Below, in pieces: positions 54,066 through 63,400 of a stretch of 64,000 nucleotides of DNA. The stretch lies in the NCBI RefSeq assembly GCF_026410545.1, contig NZ_JAPMIT010000003.1, positions 124,001 to 188,000 of the forward strand, given 5' to 3'. The notes beneath the pieces are model-generated. The model saw only the letters and a program-made list of their open reading frames with translations. It was not told the DNA's origin and did not search any database. This stretch comes from Microbacterium sp. STN6. GTDB taxonomy: Bacteria > Actinomycetota > Actinomycetes > Actinomycetales > Microbacteriaceae. A program made the translations under genes and the position numbers. The stretch's first letter is position 1, and each line of letters opens with the position of its first letter.

Positions 54066-54961
54066 CGCCTCAATTCCAGCGTGCAGCATTTCACTCCTCC
54101 TCCCCCGAGCAGCAGCTCGGAAAGATCCACACCGATCGGGTTGTAGCCGCGTTCGGCGAGCTGCGCCTCGAATCCGCGGGCGCGGCTCGAGATCACCACG
54201 TTGCGGCCGTCACTGATGCTGTTGAGGCCGAGCACCGCGGCATCCGTGTCACTGACGATGACGGCGTTCGGGTAGCGCTCGGCGAGCAGTCGGCGGCTGG
54301 CCTCGTCGAAGGCGTGCGGCAGGTAGGCCACGTTCGCGTCGGCGTCGCCCGTGAGCGGGTCGAGCACGGCGAGCGCCGTGTCGAGGTGGTAGAAGCGCGG
54401 GTCGACGAGCGTGAGCGAGAGAACCTCGCGACCGAAGAGAGCGGATGCCTCGGCGTGACTGCCGCTCGTCGAGCGAAACCCCCGCCCGGCGAGAATCGTG
54501 TCGCCCACGAGCATGAAGTCGCCCTCGCCCTCGTTCACGTACTCGGGCTGCGCCACCCGGAACCCGTGCTCGGCGAACCACCGCATGTACGCGGGGCCCT
54601 CGGCTGCCCGCTGCTCGTGCGCGAACCGGGCGCCGTACGCCACGCCGTCGAGCGTGAAGCCGCCGTTTGCCGCATAGACCATGTCGGGCAGGCCCGGGGC
54701 CGGGTCGATCAGGTGCACGTCGTGGCCGAGCCCGACGAACGTGTCGTACAGGCTCTGCCACTGGCGCACGGCGAGCGCGGTGTCGGTCGGCGCGGCCGGG
54801 TGCATCCACGGGTTGATGCGGTAGCTCACCGTGAAGTGCTCGGGCCGGCACATGAGGTAGCTGCGCCGCGTGGAGGTGCGCTCGCCCGGGGCGCCTTGGG
54901 GGGCGGATGCCGCCTCCGCGCCCGATCGGCCCGCCGCATCCGTCGTCGTGGTCTCTGCCAT
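54062..54961 (-). CDS. ddaH: Dimethylarginine dimethylaminohydrolase (amidinotransferase family)
   Basis: This is a 299-residue guanidine-modifying enzyme of the DDAH/arginine deiminase superfamily. Signatures: PDMVYAANGGFTLDG, EGEGDFMLVGDTILAGRGFRS in segments, the catalytic His in RFYHLDTALAVLD and the nucleophilic Cys in GGGGVKCCTLELR at the C-terminus. I start at ATG 54961 (GGAG just upstream); the frame continues to 55042 but that part lacks homology and enters the promoter region. Together with RocD it suggests release of citrulline or ornithine from arginine derivatives; another guanidine substrate is possible. Confidence 0.85.
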   Translation of the reverse strand: MAETTTTDAAGRSGAEAASAPQGAPGERTSTRRSYLMCRPEHFTVSYRINPWMHPAAPTDTALAVRQWQSLYDTFVGLGHDVHLIDPAPGLPDMVYAANGGFTLDGVAYGARFAHEQRAAEGPAYMRWFAEHGFRVAQPEYVNEGEGDFMLVGDTILAGRGFRSTSGSHAEASALFGREVLSLTLVDPRFYHLDTALAVLDPLTGDADANVAYLPHAFDEASRRLLAERYPNAVIVSDTDAAVLGLNSISDGRNVVISSRARGFEAQLAERGYNPIGVDLSELLLGGGGVKCCTLELRR

Positions 54962-55064
54962 GTCTCCAGTCTCACACGCACGTATCTGATGATTCTTGCC
55001 CAGATGCGCGGCTTTGCCGCGTCTTAGATGGCTTCCACGCAAGGAATCGCACTAGGCTGTGGGC

Positions 55065-55502
55065 ATGGACGACCTCGATCGCAAGATTCTCGAGCTGCTG
55101 CGCCGCGACGGCCGGGCGGGCTATGGCGAGATCGGTGCGACGGTCGGCCTGTCGCCCTCGGCCGTCAAGCGGCGCGTCGATCGGTTGCGCGGGCGCGGCG
55201 TGATCCGCGGGTTCACGGTGCAGGTCGATCCGTCGGTCGACGGCATGGGCACCGAGGCGTACGTCGAGCTGTTCTGCCGCGGCACGGTGGCGCCGGCCGA
55301 GCTCTTCCGCATTCTCTCGGCCGTGCCCGAGGTGGTCGACGCCGGCACGGTCTCGGGCAGCGCCGACGCGATCGTGCACATCAGGGCACGCGACATCTCG
55401 GGCCTCGAAGCCGCGCTCGAAAAGGTGCGCCTGGCCCCCAACGTCGATCACACCCGCAGTTCGATCGTGCTCTCGCGCCTCATCCACCCTTCCGCCCAGT
55501 AA
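55065..55502 (+). CDS. Lrp/AsnC-family transcriptional regulator
   Basis: This is a 145-residue feast/famine regulator: N-terminal helix-turn-helix (MDDLDRKILELLRRDGRAGYGEIGATVGLSPSAVKRRVDRL) and C-terminal RAM ligand domain (VDAGTVSGSADAIVHIRARD). The ATG at 55065 is preferred over GTG 55059. It shares a 103-bp promoter region with the divergent ddaH-rocD operon and is its likely amino-acid-responsive regulator. Confidence 0.92.
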   Translation: MDDLDRKILELLRRDGRAGYGEIGATVGLSPSAVKRRVDRLRGRGVIRGFTVQVDPSVDGMGTEAYVELFCRGTVAPAELFRILSAVPEVVDAGTVSGSADAIVHIRARDISGLEAALEKVRLAPNVDHTRSSIVLSRLIHPSAQ

Positions 55503-55547
55503 CGGCGCGGGCCTAGGCTGAGCCTCACCGGGGGACGGGAGTCAGCC

Positions 55548-56804
55548 ATGGTCGCAATCATGGAGTCTGTACTGCGCGAGGTGGGAGCCGTCGCCGCGCC
55601 ACTCGCCTCGGCCTACAAGGACCTGCACGCGCATCCGGAACTCTCCTTTCAGGAGCATCGCACGGCCGCCATCATCGCCGAGCGGCTCGCGAACGACGGG
55701 TTCGAGGTGGTCACCGGTGTTGCGAAGACCGGGGTCATCGGCGTGCTGCGGGGCGGCGAGGGACCGACGGTGCTGCTGCGTGCCGACATGGACGCGCTGC
55801 CGGTCGCCGAGGAATCCGGGCTGGAGTACGCCAGCACCGCGCGCGGCGTCGATCGCGACGGTCAGGATGTGCCCGTCATGCACGCCTGCGGCCACGATGT
55901 GCATGTCACGTGCCTGCTCGGGGCCGCCCAGCTGCTGGCACGGCACGGCTCCGAGTGGAGCGGAACGCTCATCGCACTCTTCCAACCCGCGGAGGAGGCC
56001 GGAGCGGGAGCCCAGTCGATGCTTGACGACGGGCTCTACGAGCAGGTGCCCGTGCCCGACGTCGTGCTCGGCCAGCATGTCGCGCCGATGCCGGCGGGAA
56101 CGGTCGGCGCGCACGCCGGCGAAGCGTTCGCGGGCGCCGATTCGCTACGCGTGCGGCTCTTCGGTCGTGGCGGCCACGGCTCCCGGCCCGAGACGACGAT
56201 CGACCCTGTCGTCATGGCGGCCGCGACGGTGATGCGTCTGCAGTCGGTCGTCTCGCGCGAGATCGCGGGCAGCGAGATGGCGGTGCTCACGGTGGGCCAG
56301 TTGAACGCCGGCACCAAGAGCAACATCATTCCCGACGAGGCCGTGCTGGGGGTGAGCATCCGCAGCACCACCGCCGCGGTTCGCGACCGCGTGCTGCGCG
56401 CCACCCGCCGCGTGATCGTCGCCGAGGCGCGGGCCTCCGGCGCCGAACGCGAGCCCGAGATCGTCATGGAGGAGTCGTTCCCCGTACTTGTCAACGAACC
56501 GGATGCGACGGCGCGGACCATGGGCGCCTTCCGCGCCGCGTTCGGTCAGGAGCGGGTCCTCGATCCGGGTGCGGTGACCGGCAGCGAGGATGTCGGGGCG
56601 CTGGCGACCGCCGCCAGTGCCCCTCTGGTCTACTGGTTGCTGGGCGGCCACGACGCGACCGCGTTCGCCGAGGCCACGGCGGCCGGAACCGCGGACCGCG
56701 ATATCCCCTCGAACCACTCGCCGCACTTCGCCCCGGTCATCGAGCCGACGCTGAGCACGGGGATCACCGCGTTGACCGTCGCGGCGTTGGAGTGGCTGGC
56801 CTGA
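55548..56804 (+). CDS. M20-family amidohydrolase (hippurate hydrolase-like)
   Basis: This is a 418-residue metallo-amidohydrolase that removes acyl groups from N-acyl amino acids. Signatures: HPELSFQE, RADMDALP (78-85), MHACGHDVH with C114 and H116 as metal ligands, FQPAEE and the dimerisation/lid region GGHGSRPETTIDP. GGGAG precedes the ATG with 6-base spacing. It follows the Lrp gene in the same direction, 45 bp away. Substrate specificity cannot be read. Confidence 0.92.
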   Translation: MVAIMESVLREVGAVAAPLASAYKDLHAHPELSFQEHRTAAIIAERLANDGFEVVTGVAKTGVIGVLRGGEGPTVLLRADMDALPVAEESGLEYASTARGVDRDGQDVPVMHACGHDVHVTCLLGAAQLLARHGSEWSGTLIALFQPAEEAGAGAQSMLDDGLYEQVPVPDVVLGQHVAPMPAGTVGAHAGEAFAGADSLRVRLFGRGGHGSRPETTIDPVVMAAATVMRLQSVVSREIAGSEMAVLTVGQLNAGTKSNIIPDEAVLGVSIRSTTAAVRDRVLRATRRVIVAEARASGAEREPEIVMEESFPVLVNEPDATARTMGAFRAAFGQERVLDPGAVTGSEDVGALATAASAPLVYWLLGGHDATAFAEATAAGTADRDIPSNHSPHFAPVIEPTLSTGITALTVAALEWLA

Positions 56805-56920
56805 CGCGGGCGCCTCTTCGCGCCGCACCCCTGTCGCTCATCAGGAACAATCGGGGCCATCGCGGCGTGTCGAGCGTGCGGTGACGGCGTGTCGCCGGCT
56901 TCCTCCTGATCAAACGCGGC

Positions 56921-57030
56921 CTCCTGATGAAGCGCGGCCAACCCTCCTGACGCAGCGCGGCCAACCCTCCTGACGCAGCGCGGCCAACCCTCCTGACGCA
57001 GCGCGGCCATCCCTCCTGACGCAGCGCCGC
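56921..57030. repeat. 23-bp tandem repeat array
   Basis: Four full copies of ACCCTCCTGACGCAGCGCGG-CCA (23 bp) with a degenerate copy on each side fill the space before the next promoter. The last unit ends 2 bp before the GntR operator, and its CTGACG lies 19 bp upstream of the -10, so repeat number could affect the promoter. Confidence 0.9.
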
Positions 57031-57031
57031 G

Positions 57032-57054
57032 TTGTACTGCTACAATTGGTACAA
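57032..57054 (+). promoter_or_regulatory. Promoter and GntR (YtrA-type) operator
   Basis: TTGTAC (57032-57037) and GTACAA (57049-57054) form an inverted repeat around TACAAT (57041-57046), a good -10 hexamer. Repressor bound here would cover the promoter. AAAGGAG and the ATG of the membrane protein follow at 57064 and 57075. Confidence 0.7.
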
Positions 57055-57074
57055 ACGCAGCACAAAGGAGCGCG

Positions 57075-58010
57075 ATGAACTGGTACGACCCTTTTATCGT
57101 CGCCTTCCTCGGCGCCTGCTTCTCTTTCGCGGCGTCACCCTTCCGCTACAGGCGCACGGCTCGCGGTCGCCTGGCTGCCCTCGACCGCACCGCGCGCCGC
57201 GTCGACCTCACGTTGCACCCCTCGGTCAACGGCCGTGTCATGCGCCGACTGGTTCTGCGCGATCGCGCGCTGCTCATCGGCGGGCTCTCGGCGACCACCT
57301 TCGCGGCAGCCGCTTACCCCGCCGTGCAACATGAGCCGGGTCGCACCTGGCCGTGGATCGGGCTCTATGCCCTCGTGTCCGCGAGCGTCGGTGGCGCGAT
57401 CGGCCTCACTCTGTCGCGCGCATTCAGGATTGGCCCCGCAACGGATTCGCCGCGGTACGCACGGGCACATGTTCCCTCCCTCAGCGACTACGTCACCCCC
57501 GGCCTCCTTTGGGCCGTGCGAGCGCTGCCTGCCGCGGCGATCCTCGGATGGGCGGCGTTGCTCGTGGCCGCCACGCTCGGCGGCCACCCGCACGCCGCTC
57601 AGCCGCTCTTCGACCCGACGCTCCTGCTCGTCCTGATCGCCGCCCCGCTATCGCTGCTGGGGTCGGCGGCCGCCCAACGCTCGATTCTCAGGCGCGGGCA
57701 ACAGGCCTCGTCTCCTCTCGAGCTTGCGTGGGACGACGCGTTGCGGGCCGAAAGCCTGCGCGATGTGCTGAGCGGGCCGTTCGTACTGGGGTTTCTGGCG
57801 CTGGCCGGGGTGGCGCTCACGGTGGGCCGCATGCCGACCGCGCTCGGCGAGGTGACCTCCGACTGGACCTCATCGATCGTGATGGGCTTCCTGGTCGCCG
57901 GTGCGGTCGTGTTCGCGATTGCCGTGTCAACAGAGACGCGCTACTGGCGCCGGCTCTGGGCCGAGACTGGTTCTCGACACGAGCCGTCGGCCGCCGGAGC
58001 ACACTCATGA
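57075..58010 (+). CDS. Membrane protein of unknown function
   Basis: This is a 311-residue integral membrane protein with about seven hydrophobic segments and an N-terminal FIVAFLGACFSFAASPFRYRR. No family with a known function is recognised. AAAGGAG at 57064-57070 marks the start. It precedes a YtrA-like GntR gene, the position usually occupied by an ABC transporter in ytr operons, so it might be a permease-like partner without an ATPase here. Strict operon arrangement is likely because only 67 bp separate the genes. Confidence 0.75.
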   Translation: MNWYDPFIVAFLGACFSFAASPFRYRRTARGRLAALDRTARRVDLTLHPSVNGRVMRRLVLRDRALLIGGLSATTFAAAAYPAVQHEPGRTWPWIGLYALVSASVGGAIGLTLSRAFRIGPATDSPRYARAHVPSLSDYVTPGLLWAVRALPAAAILGWAALLVAATLGGHPHAAQPLFDPTLLLVLIAAPLSLLGSAAAQRSILRRGQQASSPLELAWDDALRAESLRDVLSGPFVLGFLALAGVALTVGRMPTALGEVTSDWTSSIVMGFLVAGAVVFAIAVSTETRYWRRLWAETGSRHEPSAAGAHS

Positions 58011-58077
58011 CCCGGCTGCTCGTGGCGATCATGGGCGCCGGGGCTCGAAACAGCGCCGCACAGACTGAGCGCAGCGG

Positions 58078-58449
58078 ATGATCGTCATCGACCCGACGTC
58101 GACGACGCCGCCCTTCGAGCAGCTGCGACTGCAGGTGATCGACGCGGTGCGCAACGGAGAGCTCGTGCCGGGGGCGCGGCTGCCGACCGTGCGGCGACTG
58201 GCGGACGACCTCGGGCTTGCCCCGAACACCGTCGCCCGCGCGTACCGGGAGCTGGAGCGCGACGAGGTCATCGAGACGCGCGGCCGCCACGGCTCGTTCA
58301 TCGCCGCGACCGGCGATGCGAGTCAGCGCCAGGCCCAGCAGGCGGCGACGGCTTACGCCGAGCGCGTGGCGCAGCTGGGCATCGCGCCGGGCGAGGCGCT
58401 CGAGATCGTGACGGCTGCGCTCAAGCCGAGCCCCGCATCCGCCACCTGA
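58078..58449 (+). CDS. GntR-family regulator, YtrA subfamily
   Basis: This is a 123-residue short GntR regulator: winged helix (PPFEQLRLQVIDAVRNGELVPGARLPTVRRLADDLGLAPNTVARAYRELERDEVI) followed by only about 45 residues, as in the YtrA subfamily that lacks a large effector domain. It likely binds the TTGTAC...GTACAA repeat at 57032 and represses its own operon. Cell-wall stress is the usual signal for YtrA relatives; this is inference. Confidence 0.9.
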   Translation: MIVIDPTSTTPPFEQLRLQVIDAVRNGELVPGARLPTVRRLADDLGLAPNTVARAYRELERDEVIETRGRHGSFIAATGDASQRQAQQAATAYAERVAQLGIAPGEALEIVTAALKPSPASAT

Positions 58450-58475
58450 ACGACGGCGATCCGATCGCGCAGAGC

Positions 58476-59303
58476 TCAGTGCCCGTCCACGTCGGCGTCG
58501 ACGCCGTGCTCGTTGCCTGCCGACAGCAGGTCGAGCGCGAGCAGGTCGTTCCTCGACAGCTCGAAGTCGAACACGTCGAGGTTCTGCGCCATGCGCTCGG
58601 AGTTCTTCGACTTCGGGATCACCACGAACCCGTTCTGCACGTGCCAGCGCACCACCACCTGCGCTGGCGTCTTGCCGTACTCCTGCCCGATCTGCCGCAG
58701 CGACGGGTTCTCGAGCAAATCGCTACCGGCGCCCAGCGGGCTGTACGCCTCGGTCACGATGCCGTGCTGGCCATGGAACACCCGGTGGTCGAGCCGAGGG
58801 ATGCGCGGGCTCAGCTGGATCTGGTTGACCGCAGGCACGATGCCGGTCTGCGCCATGAGCGTCTTCAGGTGGTCCGGCTTGAAGTTCGACACCCCGATCG
58901 CCCGCGCCTTGCCCTGCTCGTGCAGCTTCTCGAACGTGCGCCACGTCGAGACGAACAGGTCGCGCTGCGGCAGGGGCCAGTGGATGAGAAGCAGGTCGAC
59001 GTAGTCGAGACCCATCCGCTCGAGGCAGGCGTCGAGCCCCGCGATCGCCCTGTCGTCGCCCTGGTAGCCGCCGTCGAGCTTGGTGGTGACGAACATCTCC
59101 TCGCGCGGCACCCCACACGAGCGGATGCCGCGGCCCACCCCCGTCTCGTTACCGTACTTCGCCGCCGTGTCCACATGCCGGTAGCCCAGCTCGGCCGCGG
59201 TGATGATGGCCTGCTCGACCTGGTCGTCGTCGAGGGGCCAGGTACCGAGGCCGATCTGCGGGATGGCGGTGCCGTTGTTGAGCGCGATGAGCGGAGCGTT
59301 CAT
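58476..59303 (-). CDS. Aldo/keto reductase (2,5-diketogluconate reductase-like)
   Basis: This is a 275-residue NADPH-dependent aldo/keto reductase of the AKR5 type. The catalytic tetrad is complete: Asp and Tyr in HVDTAAKYGNE, Lys in VTTKL and His in LLLIHWPLP; the NADPH loop is VIPKSKNSERMAQN. It differs from the reductase at 5889, which lacks the His. Single-gene unit, convergent with the GntR gene. Confidence 0.92.
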   Translation of the reverse strand: MNAPLIALNNGTAIPQIGLGTWPLDDDQVEQAIITAAELGYRHVDTAAKYGNETGVGRGIRSCGVPREEMFVTTKLDGGYQGDDRAIAGLDACLERMGLDYVDLLLIHWPLPQRDLFVSTWRTFEKLHEQGKARAIGVSNFKPDHLKTLMAQTGIVPAVNQIQLSPRIPRLDHRVFHGQHGIVTEAYSPLGAGSDLLENPSLRQIGQEYGKTPAQVVVRWHVQNGFVVIPKSKNSERMAQNLDVFDFELSRNDLLALDLLSAGNEHGVDADVDGH

Positions 59304-59351
59304 GCCCCTCAGGCTACTCGCGCGCGTTGCGGTGATCGAGTGTGAGGCGCC

Positions 59352-60260
59352 TCAGCAGTACTTGTAGCGGTACGCCGCGTCGTCGGGCGTCACCACATCC
59401 CTGTCCCGCAGAATGACCGAGATCTGCCGCCCCTGCGCGCGGCACGCCTGCCGGTACGCCGTCAGCGGGTTGTCCGTGTACTCGATCTCGATCACGTGGT
59501 TGCCGTACACGCTCGTGTACGTGTCGCACTCGGTGTACATCTGGCATTCCTCGGCGATGGCGAAGTCGAATCCGACCCGCTTCACGGTCGCGGCGCTGAG
59601 GCCGGCCGTGTTCTTCTGCGCGATCGCGAGCCCCCGCGCGTGCGCGTGCCGGGCGAGGCGCGTCGCCAGGTCGAGGTTGCCCGCCTTGGTCAGCAGGTCA
59701 GGCTGCCGCGTGTAGGTGTCGAGGTTGTCCGGCTCAACCGCGTCGAAGCCCCTGGTGGCGCATTCGTCGATCCAGCGGTCCACGATCGCCGCGATCCGCG
59801 CCCTCTTCGCGGCGGTCGAGGTGTCGAGAATGTACTCGCCCCAGTCCGGGTCGCCCACCTTGTTGCCCTGCGCATCCCGCAGAATGAGGTCGTCGTTGTG
59901 GCCCGCCCACGTGGTCGTGTCGTCTGACTGGGTCTGGAACGCGTTCACGTAACAAATGTTGTAGACGCCGGGCGCAGGCCGAGCAGTGTGGTCGCGATCC
60001 ACAATGCCCACGGATGTCGCCGGCGCATACGCGCCGCCGATCTGGTAGTCGAACTGTGCGTTCACGGGCGGCAGGTCGATGGCGTGGCCGCGGGCATGCG
60101 CGTGGCCAGAGCCGTGCGCGCTCGCGGCGGCCGGTGCATGACCGCGGGGGCCGTCGCCCGCGTGCGCCTGGGCGGCGCCGATGCTGGCGCAACCAAGTCC
60201 GCCGATGAGTGCCGCCGCGGCAAGCGATGCCATGAGCGAGAGTCGAGCTGAGGTACGCAT
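59352..60260 (-). CDS. Secreted GH114-like endo-alpha-1,4-polygalactosaminidase family protein
   Basis: This is a 302-residue secreted protein. The signal peptide is MRTSARLSLMASLAAAALIG and onwards, followed by a His/Ala/Gly-rich linker. The TIM-barrel part shows YNICYVNAFQTQ, GFDAVEPDNLDTY (likely acidic catalytic residues) and FDFAIAEECQMYTECDTY, all typical of the GH114 family, which cleaves galactosaminogalactan-type polymers. Four Cys residues near the C-terminus may form disulfides. The substrate in bacteria is mostly unproven. Confidence 0.85.
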   Translation of the reverse strand: MRTSARLSLMASLAAAALIGGLGCASIGAAQAHAGDGPRGHAPAAASAHGSGHAHARGHAIDLPPVNAQFDYQIGGAYAPATSVGIVDRDHTARPAPGVYNICYVNAFQTQSDDTTTWAGHNDDLILRDAQGNKVGDPDWGEYILDTSTAAKRARIAAIVDRWIDECATRGFDAVEPDNLDTYTRQPDLLTKAGNLDLATRLARHAHARGLAIAQKNTAGLSAATVKRVGFDFAIAEECQMYTECDTYTSVYGNHVIEIEYTDNPLTAYRQACRAQGRQISVILRDRDVVTPDDAAYRYKYC

Positions 60261-60429
60261 TCGTCGTACTCCGATCTATGGATGCCCCGCCTCGAGCTCG
60301 TTCTCTGGCGTGCTTCCCGGCCTTCTCGTCTGCGACCGGCCGGTAGGGTTCTCCACGATGCGATCAGGGTAGCCGCCTCCCGCGCGCTGCACCAGAAAGC
60401 GCTCACTGCGGGTGAGCACCGGAGGAGTC

Positions 60430-63400
60430 TCAGATCACATCGTGTGAGAGCCGGCTCGGCGTGCCGAAACGGTGCGCCGTGATCGAGACCGCCTGCTCCG
60501 CGAGGAACGGCAGCAGCTCGATGCGGCCCGACGGCGTCACGGCGCCCGCGAACACCGGCAGATCCACGCGCGGGCCGAGGGTGCGCAGCACCTGCTGCAC
60601 CTGCGTCTCGGCAGCACCCACGAGCCGCACGCGAGCGGCGTCGAGAGAGCCGGTCTGAGCGCGGACCAGCCACGCGGCATCCGTTTCGATATGCAGGCGC
60701 ACGCCCCGCTCGCGCAGCACCTGCCGCACGGTACGCGGCAGCTCGGCGGGGCTCGACACCTCGAAGCGGCTGTGCGCCACGGTGGCCGCCGCCAGCACGC
60801 GCAGCAACGCGGCGAGCGTGCCGCCCTCGGCGAGCCGCACCGCCACGGCGACCGGTCGGTACCGCAGCAGGTTGCGTTCCACGCCGACGCCAGACACGTC
60901 GCGCGCCTGCCCGTAATCGGTGGCGTAGGCGATGGCATCGCTGAGCGCCGATCGCCGCACCACGTCGAACTCCTCGTAGCCCATCGACGACTGGCCCGCC
61001 TCGATCAGCTCCTGCACCCGGGGGTCGAGCCCGCGCAGGTGCAGGCTCGCGCTGGACTTGCCGTAATCCGGGTGCCACGAGCCGAGCCCGAGAAGGTAGT
61101 TCGGCCCGCCCGCCTTGAAGCCCGTGCCGACCGACGACCGCTTCCAGCCGCCGAACGGCTGCCGCTGCACGATCGCGCCGGTGATGCCACGGTTCACGTA
61201 CAGGTTGCCCGCCTCGACCGTGTCGAGCCACAGCTCCAGCTCGTCGGCGTCGAGCGAGTGCAGCCCCGCCGTGAGGCCGAAGTCCACCGCGTTCTGGTAG
61301 CGGATCGCCTCCTCGAGCGAGCGAGCGCGCATGATGCCAAGCACCGGCCCGAAGAATTCGGTGAGGTGAAAGTACGAGCCGGGCTCCACACCAGAGCGGA
61401 TGCCGGGCGACCACAGTCGCCCGGACTCGTCCAGCTGCTTCGGTTGCACGAGCCACTCCTCGCCGGCACCGAGCATGGTGAGGGCGTGCTGCAGCTTGCC
61501 GGCGGCCGGCTCGATGAGCGGGCCCATCTCGGTACGCGGGTCGGTGGGGTAGCCGACACGCAGGCTCGTGACCGCATCCGTCAGCTGATTCAGGAAGCGC
61601 GGCGAACGGCCCACCGAGCCGACCAGAATCAGGAGGCTCGCGGCCGAACACTTCTGGCCTGCGTGGCCGAACGCGCTGTGCACGATGTCGGCCACGGCGA
61701 GGTCGTAGTCGGCGCTCGGGGTGACGATGATGGCGTTCTTGCCGCTCGTCTCGGCCTGCAGCGCCAGCGCGGGCCGCCAGGAGCGGAACAGCGCCGCGGT
61801 CTCGTACGAGCCGGTCAGGATGACGCGGTCGACGCGCGCGTCGGTGATGAGGGCACGCCCGAGCTCGCCCTCGCCGGCGGCCTCGTCGTGCAGCTCGACG
61901 AGCGCCAGCAGTTCCCGCGGAATACCGGCCTCCCACAGCGCCTCGACCATGACCGCGGCCGTGCGGCGCGCCTGGTGCGCGGGCTTGATGATGACGGCGC
62001 TGCCCGCGGCGAGCGCCCCCAGAACGCTGCCGGCCGAGATCGATGCCGGGAAGTTCCACGGCGGCGTGACCACCGTGAGCGCGACCGGCTGGAACCGGGC
62101 GCCCTGCACCGTGTCGAGCTCGCGCGCCCGCTGCGCGTAGTAGTGCGCGAAGTCGACGGCCTCGCTCACCTCGGGGTCGGCCTCCGCGATGGTCTTGCCC
62201 GTCTCCGATGCCATGACCTCGATGAGCCGATCGCGGTTGGCGGCGAGTGCGAAGCCGGCGCGGTCGATGAGCGAGGCCCGGTCGAAGCCGCTGCGCGTGC
62301 CCCACTGGACGCCGCGTTCGCGCACGGCGCCGATGACGCGCTCGAGGGTCGCCGCGTCGTCGATCGTGGCCGCCGCGAGCGTCTCCTCGCCCAGGGTCGA
62401 TGCGGCTGCGCGCGCGAGAATGCGCCGGCCCCAGGTTCGGTTCGCGGGCAGCGCCGGGTCGGTGTCCGGCGCCGGCCGGAACGCCTCCAGCACACCGCCG
62501 CCCGGGACTTCGCCGTCCGAGCCGCTGCCTCGCGTGAGCCCCAGCACGATGTTGGTGAGCCCGGGATCCGCCTCGCCCTCGTCGCCGCCCTCGCTGGTTG
62601 AGGAGCCCGCTGCAGGCGGGCGTCTCGAAACCAGGTCGGATCTCGATACGGCGGCTGCGCCGCCTACTCGATCAGCGGGGGCGGGCCCTCGATCAGCGGG
62701 GGCGGGCCCTCGATCAGCAGGGGCGGGGGCCGGCGGCGCCTTGAACAGCGCCTCGCCACTGCCCTCCTCCCATTCCCTGGTTCGGTCTTGCCGGCGGTGC
62801 GGCAGAGGCGCGAAACCGCGTGGCGCAGCATCCGCTTCAAGAATCGCGACGGAGGCAAGGAACCGCTGCCTCTCCCTCTCGAACAGCGCCGGGTTGTCGG
62901 CGAGGTCGAACGCGGCCGACATGAAGTTCTCGGCGCTCGCGTTCTCCTCGAGCCGGCGGATGAGGTACGAGATCGCCACGTCGAACTCACCCGGGTGCAC
63001 GACCGGCGTGTACAGCAGCAGCTCGCCGACGGTGCGCTGCACGGCCGCGGCCTGCTCGCTGGTCATGCCAAGCAGCATCTCGAAGTCCACGCGGTCGTCG
63101 ACGCCGCGGTGCCGGGCGAGCAGCCAGGCCCACGCCACATCGAACAGATTGTGCCCGGCCACGCCGATGCGCACGGCATGCGTGTGCTCGCTCGTGAGCG
63201 CCCAGTCGAGCACGCGCTTGTAGTTGGCGTCGGTCTGCTCCTTGGTCGCGTACGGCGCGAGGGGCCAATTGTGGATGGCGGCATCCACGCGCTCCATCGG
63301 CAGGTTCGCGCCCTTGACCACGCGCACCTTGATAGGCGCCCCGCCGCCCGCGCGCCTGGCGGTGGCCCACTCGGTGAGCCCCTCGAGCGCGTCGAGGGCA

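Noticed and set aside
56921-57030. CRISPR-like array
   Set aside because: Units are contiguous 23-bp tandem copies without spacers and no cas genes are nearby.
60472-62601. 709-residue plus-strand frame opposite putA
   Set aside because: It is His/Arg-rich shadow coding with no recognisable motif; the minus-strand PutA frame is certain.
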